Shown here: in pieces, positions 54,861 through 64,000 of the stretch
How positions within the stretch are numbered: the first letter of the stretch is position 1
Layout: each line of letters begins with the position of its first letter
From: Utricularia gibba
Lineage: Eukaryota > Streptophyta > Magnoliopsida > Lamiales > Lentibulariaceae
Length of the DNA stretch: 64,000 nt
Direction of reading: 5' to 3'
NCBI GenBank assembly: GCA_002189035.1
Contig: CM007990.1
Span: forward strand, 1,488,001 to 1,552,000
Position numbers and translations under genes: made by a program
The notes under the pieces: generated by a model
The model's database searches: none
Told to the model about the DNA's origin: nothing
Seen by the model: the letters and a program-made list of their open reading frames with translations, nothing else

Positions 54861-56026
54861 TCAGATATCTAAATCCAGAGACATGGACCCTTTTCCCTTA
54901 TCGTCTCCACGGCTGTGACCGTACCCCGGCCTTAACTGGAGATCGGAGGGGGCGGAGGAGGAAGACGGGGAGGAATCGAAATTCGTTGCCGGAAAATGGT
55001 GCAGCAACGGCAGCGTTGCGGTGCTTGGAGAAGTGGAAGAAGACATCATATCGTAGTCATCTGACTCAGAAATTGGACAGTCCACGTTCACGCCGAACAG
55101 CCTAAGTCGCTTTGCTGCTGCTTTCCCTTGGACCACCGGCACTGATTCGAACACCATTGGCTCAGCCCCTCTTTGTCCTTGTGGGCCGACTCCGGCGACA
55201 TAACCTCCACCAGCACCTCCGCCACCGCCGCCGCCGCCCCCGATCTAAGATAAAATATCGATCCCACAGGGCAGGGATTCCCACTCATGACGCTATTGTA
55301 ACCATAACCACCGTACGCAGCAGCGGCAGCAGCAGCAGCAGCAGCTCTATGATGATGATGAGGAGATGCCGATAACACGGGGTTTTGGGTCGGGTTTGAG
55401 TTTGACGGTAAGAAGAGTGGGCTCCACGGGTGAATCGGACGGTGGAGTCCAGGGAATTGATTATGATGATTAGAGATAGAGAAACTGTAGAAAGGGGGCT
55501 GAATCTCCGGCGCATCAGGGCGACGCCGCCAGTCGATGAAAAGACGATCTTTACCCAACTCACCGACGCCCCGTTGGAAAGACACGATGTCGCCGGCGTC
55601 CAACCTCTTTTCCTTGACGAACCGGCTCCAGCCCTTGGTCATGACGTAGCTCTGGCTACTGTTCCAATACGAGTACCGGAACCGCCACGGCTTCCCGTTC
55701 CGATCCTCAAAGTTCAAAAGAAGTCCCTTTTCATTGGTGGAGGAATCCAAGGGAAAATACTTCTCCGCGTGCTGCTTAGGAATCACCAGACGGTTAAGCT
55801 TCCCCACATCGCTGGGAGTCACGACCTTATCAAACATATGCTCCCTAGCAACAGAGCTGCTGCTACTACTGCTCCCCCCTTCCCCTCCTCTCCGATTCGT
55901 CTCTGAATCGTCGTCTATGACGTGAATCGGCGGGGAATCCAAAGGCTGAAGCGACGAGGGGGAAGACGACATCCTCGGCCCCGTCATCTCCTGGTAAAAC
56001 CCCGGGCGCCCCGACATGAAATTCAT
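54861..56026 (-). CDS. NGA: NGATHA-like B3 transcription factor with a one-base frameshift
   Basis: Intronless. The B3 domain covers about residues 63-170 ([70 protein letters not shown]), typical of the RAV/NGATHA group, with no AP2 domain. Downstream are His and Ala runs and SIFYLRSG. There the reading shifts: a C5 run (plus strand 55237-55241) needs one more base to continue into a Gly-rich stretch and [28 protein letters not shown], the conserved NGATHA tail with the RLFGV repression motif. As sequenced the frame instead ends at 55088 after 312 residues. NGATHA proteins shape leaf margins, style and stigma. With the frame restored the length would be 388 residues. Confidence 0.9.
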
Positions 56027-56229
56027 GGCGTCGATGTTTTGTTGCGCAGCAGATCGAAATGGGGAAAATTAGGGTTTTTTATACTCGGAAAGACGAACAA
56101 GGAGAAAGCAATGGAGGAAGGCAGAAGAAGAAGAAGAATAGAAGAGGGTATTTTTCCTTTCTTTCTTTCGGGTGATTGGTAGCTATCTGTTGACCTTTCT
56201 CGGAGAGAGATGTAAATGTAAATGAAAAT

Positions 56230-56247
56230 GGAAATGGAAATGGAAAT
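56230..56247. repeat. (GGAAAT)3 hexanucleotide repeat in the NGATHA leader
   Basis: Three perfect units lie close to the expected transcription start of the minus-strand gene. Confidence 0.85.
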
Positions 56248-56280
56248 GTAATGAATGTGTAAATTGAAGGGCATGGGGAA

Positions 56281-56290
56281 TTTATATATA
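56281..56290 (-). promoter_or_regulatory. TATA box of the NGATHA gene
   Basis: TATATATAAA on the minus strand, about 255 bp upstream of the ATG. It implies a start near 56250 and a ~225-nt leader. Confidence 0.6.
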
Positions 56291-58552
56291 GAAAAAAAGG
56301 TGCAGGTGATCGGGGTGGGAGTTAGCCCCAATTTCTTTTTTATTCAAATTGTATTTATTCTGGAATTCAGCTTTTGGTTTTGGCCCCACGCAGTTATCTG
56401 GCCGTGTTGCCTGCCTTCCTTCATGTGACCTCGTCCTTCTCATCGCCCACTTCATCTCTACTCAATCCTCCCTTTATTTACAAAATTGGACAACCATGCA
56501 ATATCTTTCACACACAAAATTCAAAAAATTTATATTACAAATAATTAATTTTCTCACACCTTTTTTGACATATTTCTAATTCATACTCCATTGTCTCATT
56601 ATTCACCGAGATTATCATACTATCATTTTATCTCACACAATAAAATCAAAATTTTATATTTAGGATGATTATTTTTCACACCCAATAACAATAAGATGGT
56701 TAGTTTTCACATTGATGCTTATTCGCCTTTTCATCTTAACATTTTTTAATCATATTAAATTAATAATAATAATATGTTTTTTTTCAATGAACACAACTTG
56801 CGCACACATGGGGTTTTTAGTAATTCTACATCCTTCTCATACCATAGCCACTAAGATTCTATCTTATGATTCGAACTAAAAAAACGAGCGCTTTACCATA
56901 ACATGGGCATGTGCTTTAAATTGAACTTATTGAAATGATTTTGTTTACTTTTTGTAGATTCCAAAACTTATGTGTTGTGGAAATACTAAAATTTCTAATA
57001 AATTAATTAAAAAATTTCTAAACATTCCAAAAACACATTTATACTCGTATATTAAACTATACAATAATTCAATTTATTAAATTTATAATATCTTAAAATT
57101 GATCGTATTTTACATAATATTAAACGTAAGTCTAAAAACAGGAAGTGTCCCATGTATGCTTCAATGTCAGGTAATGCCACTTAAATTATATACTAATAAG
57201 TGAATATTTCTATTTTCTTTTACCTTAATAAAAATAAATGCATGTGTAATGTATTAGGACAAGGACAGGTAATTTTGAAAACGCGTGTTTAGGGGCTCAT
57301 TAGTGTGCAGTATTGGGAGGTTTGATTGGGATAGTACTTGCGCATCATTAATGCCGATCCCAACAAAAACCAATTTTATGTGGGGTTTTTTTATTTATTA
57401 ATTATTAGACGGGGGCAAAAGCGTAATCTCCTAAATATATAAAGAAATTGGCTGACAAAAAATTCCAATTACATTTCTGCTTTTTAAAATAAAAATTTCA
57501 CGTCTTTTGGTACTATCTTTTTTTTTTACTTTTTTTTTCTGAAATTATGTACGTACGGACAGTGAAAATACAACACACGCGAGCTTCTTTTCCCAAAAAG
57601 ACCAATAGGAATAAAGTCACATCATCCTCCATGTTTATACACTTTTGCTCTAGATAAGGAGCAGGATCGCTGGATGGTTTTACTTGTCCAGTTATAGAGA
57701 TCTTTGTAGAATAAGGGACAATTTGGTAATTAGCGGCTAGGATTATTAAACTGCAATTACCTCAAAATTTAAAATTAAGTTGTTGAAAAATGTTTTAATA
57801 TTGATTGAATAATTGTAATTAATGTGATTTAAAAGTAATTATACACCTAATTTAGGAATATTATCGTCCAAAATAAAAGCAACCCTTGTTCTCCATGCCC
57901 ATCTTTGTGTTTGTTAGGTCTTTTTTTTAAGTTTAGTTACGTTAGGTGGGAAAAAAATCAACAATATATGTTAAAAAAATGGGGAAATCACACAAATGTC
58001 TGTCTACCTTATATTAATGAATTGTGGTTAGGACAGCGCACATAATGACACGTGCAGGATGTAGAAAGAAAAAAAAAAAAAAAATGGATTGATTATTTAG
58101 TCCAGTGGGCAGGCACATGATCCACCTGTGACTCTTAATTCGTCTACCCGCGTCCTTGTACTTGAAAGTATCCACATCATGTTGCACTGCGTACCTGTCT
58201 TTTCTTCTTCCTTTGCCCCAGCTATTACAACAAATAATACCATATCAATAATTTAAATTGATTTGTGTTTTTTTATGTAGTTGGATTTTCATATGTACTC
58301 AGTTGATTCATAGGATCCTTAATTTTAATATAGTATAAAAGTATCTACTTTACGATATGACTTGGATAGACAAGATGAATTTCGTATTGATTTGAGTTTC
58401 AAAAAAAATAAGAAAATGTATTAAAATTAGACAATAAAAAAGTAAGTCGAATTACGATCCAAATACTATCTACAATCATAAAAAAAAAACAAGTTTTAAC
58501 TAGATCAAATACCATTTTGACTTGAGAACGGGTTTAAAACAAACAATCTTAT
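56291..58552. other. NGATHA upstream region, AT-rich, no gene seen
   Basis: Promoter-proximal DNA followed by AT-rich spacer with poly-A/T tracts. No reading frame of interest. Confidence 0.55.
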
Positions 58553-58703
58553 ATTGATAATTTAAAGTGAAATATTAAAGTATATAAAAATAATAATTTA
58601 TTAATAATAATTTATATTTAATCTTTTTTAATATAATATATGTTTGTTATGTATTTAAATTTCATATGTGCTCATATAATTTATCAGATTCTTAATTTCA
58701 ACA
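58553..58703. repeat. Dispersed AT-rich repeat, copy 2
   Basis: Aligns with 10425-10581. A further partial copy lies at 58255-58325 (TTATGTAGTTGGATTTTCAT...). Confidence 0.5.
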
Positions 58704-60796
58704 CTTTCATTCCATCTCATGGTGCTACTGTTGCTTCTTGCTCCTTCCAAACCAAGGGATTTTGGATGGGTCGGGTCGGGTCAACTCGAAGCACGTACAC
58801 GATCAATTTAGATATCGAGTTTGGGGTGAATTTGACTACGCATTATTTCGAAATGATGTTTTTTTTGTCCGGTGACTAGGTGTAATAAGTAGACTTGAGG
58901 TGTGCATGTCTATAATAAAATAGACGTATTGTTCGATTTATATATATATATTATATAAAATAATTGCATAATTATTTCATTTAAAAACTCTTATTTGACA
59001 TGACTTTTCCAAACTATTTCTTTTTTCTATTTATTCTAAATGTATCTACTAATACATTATTAATTAAACAATCCTACCTTCAGAAATTATAATTTTTTTA
59101 AATAATTTAAAATTGAATTATAACTAAAAATCCCAATCTGAATTTCACAACTGGAAGCAATTAGAAAGTAGTTGCAGGGCAGTTAACCAGGTTACACCTA
59201 AAAAAGAAAAAAAAAGGCGGGAGGGGGCGAAGGGGGGGGGGGGGGGGTAGAGTAAGATGATGATGATGATGATTTGTATTGATACCACGTGGTATGAAGA
59301 ATATCCAAATTAAATATTGGGCGAGGGTTGAGAGACCCTACTTTGAAACAACAGATAGGCGGAAAACATCTACACTCCAAAAAGCTTCGTATGAGAAGTC
59401 ATGTCGACATGTGTTAGGTGTCATGTGGGAACACGTGGCAACCAAATTTAAATTCTTTTTCTTTATACCAAAAAAACCCCCCAAATACACCCTCTCCATT
59501 TCAAAGCAGCTGGAAACACAGGCAAGCATCATGAAACGGGGCTCCCCAGGTAACCGGCGGGATTAGTAGTAATATTCATTACAAATTGGTAATGAAACAT
59601 AGGTGAATGAATGGTTATGTACATGTAAGAGTTGGGTTGGGGGGGTAATTTGGAGGATGTGGACATGTCAGGGGGGTTATGGACCATTGGGTGGGAATGA
59701 GGATGGAGATTAGTTAATAGCGAGAGAGGCGCCAAATCGGACGGCCCCTGTTGCTGTTACTGGACCAATGTATTAATAATCCATCTACTCCCCCTCTCCA
59801 GTCCCCCATTTGCATCAGTTTCACTGCATCATTCATAATTATTCTTTCATCCCTGCGTTTCATTGGCATTGTACCCGATTGTGTCTTTCTTCTTTGGTGG
59901 GAAGTGTGAAGGAGCAGCAGCATCTGATGTGTTGCTGTTGTATGCGGTGAGGGAAGGTTGGGTTCTGTGTTGTGCAGAATGGATCATTTGCTGTGCGTGT
60001 GGTTGATGGGAGTTGGAGGAGAAGGGGGGATGGGGATGGGGTTGAGGAGGATCATATCACTCGCATAAGCGAAATTTAAAGCATGAGACCAAGAAAAGAA
60101 CAAGGCAGGCTGTGGGGGAGACGTTGGGGTGGGGAGGGGGGACCGGGAAATGGGATGGTGCCAAGGGAATCCATCCTTTGTGGAAGACGATGGATGTTCC
60201 ATGGCCTTTTTCACTCTTTCTAACTGATGAATGATGAATAGTCAGTCAATCCTCCCGGCACACACCCCAGTCACGATCCAACTCATGCACTGAGGTTTCC
60301 CGATCTAGGGTTTTGGGAATTGTGGACGTGGTGAACTTCCATGGACCCTTTTTGGGACGAAAAGGGTGGTCTACATATTTGATCAGTAGCTTTTTTTCTG
60401 GGCCATTCAGAGTTTCCAAGATGCCCATTTGAAAGGCCCCATGGGATGGGTGCCCAAGCCTTAGGCAGGTATTGATTGCATCCATCCCTCCACGTTCATG
60501 CTGTAAATTCCATCAGCATTTGTTTAATCCCCGTATCAAGTTTCCGATGATGTTTAGTTCCGGAGTGAACAACCAACCACCATCATCAATCAGGTTGTGT
60601 GTGCACTTCCTTATCCCATCCGATCCCTCCCCAGCAGCTCTGTTGTGTGTGCCTCTCTTCCAATCCATAGCTGGATTCTTTCTCAGCATCCTGGACCGGA
60701 TCAGATTGGAGAAACTTACGCCTCTCCGTTCAGGTGCCTGAAAACCTTAGAGAGGATCTTCCGATCCACTCGGATGTTGGAAATACGCTCCCGCTA
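58704..60796. other. Intergenic; low-complexity tracts and an unassigned GC-richer block
   Basis: A GGGTCGGGTCGGGTCAA repeat lies near 58770, then G16 and (GAT)n tracts near 59232-59273 and G-box palindromes at 59282-59440. 59700-60790 is GC-richer but has no protein I recognise on either strand. Confidence 0.45.
59232..59247. repeat. Homopolymer G16
   Basis: Sixteen G in a row, followed by a (GAT)6-type tract at 59256-59273. Length is unreliable in most sequencing data. Confidence 0.9.
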
Positions 60797-60922
60797 CTGT
60801 CCATTCCCACCATCAGAGCCATAAATTTCAAGAATGGCTTTTTTCGACCGGGCTCCATCTTCTTGCCTGAATCTCCATGCGCACTTTGTCAGCAATGCCA
60901 TCCAATTCAATTTATCGATTGC
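60797..60922 (-). pseudogene. LINE (non-LTR retrotransposon) ORF2 fragment
   Basis: The minus-strand frame reads MALLTKCAWRFRQEDGARSK and then KAILEIYGSDGG. This resembles the ALLxKWxWRF...W..VI..YG block that follows the reverse transcriptase in plant L1-like LINEs. Key tryptophans are lost (KC for KW, RSK for LWK). The rest of the element is not recognisable. Confidence 0.45.
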
Positions 60923-62979
60923 GCAGGGATAAGATTTGAATTTTTCATATGAACCTTGTGCGATGAAGATTCGGCATTGAGAAGTTGTGAGCACGCTGAA
61001 ATGCACAACCAAAAACATAAACCTGTGATGCAACATATGTGAATTTCCCAGATGAAGAAAATTACATTTTTTCTAGATACAATGGATCTGGATCAAATAT
61101 CTTCAAACATTAGAATAAATTCTTATTCGTGTATGAGGGAGAGGTATCATTTTTTGTTTTCTTCACATGGAGTGTGTATATTTTATAACTCACTTATCAT
61201 AACCTAGCATTCAATGTTTTGTTATATTTTAAGCATTTTATTAGAATGCTTCTGTTTTGATATTTTTTTTACTGAGCAATATTTCATCTTTTATTTTTTC
61301 ATTTTCTATAAATAACTTGAGTGCGAAAAGAACATAGATTCATTTTGTGCATGATATTTATTAAATTTAAAAATACTTGCATAAGAGGACTGATGTATTA
61401 AAATTTGTCAAATCAATATCCAATGTAGCTCACACTCTTTTCACTTAGTTCATATCAAACTATGAATATGCTTTCTCTAGTGTTGTATGAGACAGTTCCT
61501 TTTATATGTGTCATAGGTAGAATTGATGTTGTGCGTACAACTTTGAGAATCTCAGTGCTATATTTGCAATGGTTGCAATTACGGATCATCAATTGCTAAT
61601 TTTGCATATAAGGTGACCACCACGTGCAATATGCTTATTCAGTAGTCCTTAACACTACGTCCATGCTGAACCTGATTCCCCATTTATAACAATTGTGATG
61701 AGTGACTTGTAGTTGTATTGAGTGTGGATATGTTGCCTATCGATTTTTTAATAACCCAACAATGCTAATACCTTTCGATGCAAGACTTGAACACTTAAAA
61801 CATTTAGTGGAAAAAATGTCTTTCATAATCATGTGTGCTATGTAAACCATGGTTCTAAGATTAGCTCTTTGTACCTCATGAAAGTATTTAGCAACTCTAC
61901 CATAAACTCCATCATATACTATAAATGATTTCGTATGCTTTTATTAGGGCATATCATGCTTTTCAATATAAGATCTTAAATCTTAATTGATGAAGTATTA
62001 TCTTTTAAATTGTGAAAGCCTTAATTATTTGTCTATCACTCGTAACTTTTAAAACAACCTGCACAAGAAATTCTCTTCATGAATGAATGTATTATGTCAC
62101 CTAAGAATGTCCTTACAAATATAAGTCAAATTCAGTTTCACTATCTTTGTTATCACCAACCTATAAACATTATTCTATGTTGCTCAACATCATCTTTGAA
62201 ACATCCTCATTGCTAAAAACTCTAAATTTTAAGGAAGATTACCTTTGTCTACCTCATATGGTGGGACATGTACCTTGAGTAAATAAAGTGAGTATCATAC
62301 CATTCCATCGTTTGTACAACTCATCATAGATAATATGTATTGTTAATGTATAAGATAAATGACCTTTTTCAAGTATGTTTAATGAACATGTACACTTTGA
62401 AAGAAGTATGATGATGCGGGGAAATTCAGATATCTAGAAGGTTCAGCATCTTGATTGAAGATAAGTCAGGTTTATTAAAACAATAAAAGTATATCTATCA
62501 CTTACTAATCTCGAGAGTGGAAGCACTTGATAACCTAATGAGCTTATGACTTACTAACACTCTACACGATGAGTTTCAATAGATACATCTTAAGATTGGG
62601 TCAGAAAGTGATGTGCTCGACAAGGAGCATGTATGAGGAATAAGATATCTTAGAGGCCAACTTTCTTGAAAATGCAAAACATACTTCAAAGGCCAATGTA
62701 TGTTAAAATTGTCAACTAGCCCAATAAGTAGAACAAGGAAGACCAATGAAATAAGAAAACTTATATTTTAGGATATTTATGTCATATCTTCCAAAATATA
62801 CAAATCATATTTAGCACCAAATCTTCCACCAATATTTAAGAAAACAAAATAGCTAACAAGGTTTCTCTTAAAAAATGCTTATGATAATAGATGTCCATTA
62901 TAATATTATGAGAGATCTTGAATTGAAAAGACAATCATCTTCTATATAGTATTCTACTAGAAAGCTATGTTCTTATATT
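60923..62979. other. AT-rich DNA, no gene seen
   Basis: No domain-bearing frame on either strand. It is probably old transposon sequence, given its uniform composition, but I cannot name a family. Confidence 0.45.
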
Positions 62980-63490
62980 TGATGGAGCCTGAAATCGGCG
63001 AGTACCACGTGAAGGTGAGCTGAAGAGATATTTATAAATCAGCAAATAGGGAGATAACAAAATCGGTTATTCTTGGATGAAATAAGCTAGAAAGAGATCG
63101 CATAGTCCTTCTTACAGCCTGTCATTGGCGGATAAGCCAATAAGTGTTAGAATCGGGCTGCAGTGGTCATTTTGGAAGGGTATGAAAATTAATCGAATGT
63201 AAGAAATATCAAAACAATGGATGGTTATCTGTGAGTAGGACCACGAGTACAGCTGATTGGCACATAAAGTAGACAACACTTGCAGAATTCGATCGGATCA
63301 ACTCCACCTATAAATATAAGGAAGTTTGAGGAAAATGAGGTTGAACAGCCTACATTGGATTTGTATCCTTCTATTTTTCTCCATTAATGAAACCTATTTT
63401 TTCAACGAGTTTCATTAACTTCGTGGTTTTTTCGTCCATCGATGGTTTTCATATAAAAAATTCTGTGTTTCCACTGTTTTCACTCCAACA
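62980..63490 (+). repeat. Possible solo or truncated LTR
   Basis: Starts TGATGGAGCCTGAAATCGG and ends CACTCCAACA (TG...CA), with CCTATAAATATAAGG at about 63308-63322 as a promoter-like box and a T-rich stretch after it. No matching second copy or target duplication was found, so this is tentative. Confidence 0.3.
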
Positions 63491-64000
63491 ACAACCTAAA
63501 ACCCAAAAAACCTTAAATCGGATTCGAACAGATTGGCTCCATCGCACGTAAACCGGCCATCTATGACAAATCGATTTTCAACCACAACAATATTCATTCC
63601 AATTTTAGAAAATTTTACAATGACCCTCGTCCTCAAGGTTTTTTCTTGAGACTCAATTTTCCCTACTCTCTTAATTGAATTAGTGTATTTTTCATTATTT
63701 TCTAAACATACAAACCTAAAACCTGAAGTTGCTATTAGATTCAATATAGAAGGCGAGATTTTTTATAGCATCAGCTGAGATATGAATTAATATCTACAAA
63801 TTTAACACTTGTAGAGTTCACCTAGCACATATATCCACTTTAAGAAGCATCAGTGGTGTTGAAAGTTGTAATCTCCATTGTGATATTAGATTACATGTTA
63901 ATATGGTGGAACAAATAGCATAAGGTGCAATCATCAGTGATTAAGACTTTTTTAGGTGCATCAATTTTGACTTTGATGTATCAGACATTAATTAGTGAAA
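63491..64000. other. AT-rich end of window, no gene seen
   Basis: If 62980-63490 is a 5' LTR, this would be internal leader. GATTGGCTCCATCGCACG at about 63531 only vaguely resembles a primer site. No coding sequence recognised. Confidence 0.35.

Noticed and set aside
54861-55157. Separate 98-codon gene at the NGATHA 3' end
   Set aside because: It is the conserved NGATHA C-terminus displaced by the one-base frameshift, not an independent gene.
60370-60400. ACCCTTTT...AAAAGGGT hairpin
   Set aside because: An 8-bp stem with 7-nt loop is expected by chance and has no terminator role in plants.

Overview
This is nuclear DNA of a flowering plant, probably a dicot. The gene families are plant-specific (NGATHA B3 factor, DIVARICATA-type MYB, GEM-like GRAM protein, MAP3K-epsilon, GRX-DEP-DUF547 protein), introns are GT-AG with plant sizes, and the spacers are very AT-rich with MITEs and a Ty3/gypsy element. 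I could not identify the species. No ribosomal RNA, tRNA, CRISPR or bacterial operon was seen.

Layout. 1-3069 (minus): GRX-DEP-DUF547 gene whose 3' end lies off the left edge. 6421-8811 (minus): CCCH zinc-finger gene. 12044-13834 (plus): intronless secreted LRR protein. 16735-17930 (plus): two-repeat MYB with SHAQKYF motif. 20772-21796 (plus): GRAM/GEM-like gene. 22404-24241 (minus): PP2A activator PTPA. 25604-26560 (minus): RING-H2 E3 ligase. 27113-33549: full-length but decayed Ty3/gypsy retrotransposon with both LTRs and an AAATA target duplication. 33891-35232 (minus): TSSC4-like gene. 37480-47643 (minus): at least 24 exons of MAP3K-epsilon. 48200-49041 (minus): previously hidden pseudogene of the purine enzyme GAR synthetase. 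54861-56026 (minus): NGATHA-like B3 repressor. The last 8 kb holds no gene I can support, only repeats and transposon remnants.

The genes do not form a pathway. They are independent loci for signalling (MAP3K-epsilon, PTPA), transcription (MYB, B3, perhaps the CCCH protein), splicing (TSSC4), protein turnover (RING) and the cell surface (LRR protein).

Most useful second looks: one-base frameshifts in MAP3K-epsilon (about 39353) and in NGATHA (a C run at 55237-55241, removing the RLFGV repression motif), either assembly errors or real lesions; a (CT)60 tract about 30 nt upstream of a MAP3K-epsilon splice acceptor; the retrotransposon's pol frame running on into its 3' LTR, a CRM-like arrangement; the GAR synthetase pseudogene with intact splice sites, lying downstream of a perfect 20-bp palindrome; a Tourist-like MITE with TAA target site and a duplicated end; and a 140-bp tandem repeat. 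I did not find a convincing undescribed biological system.
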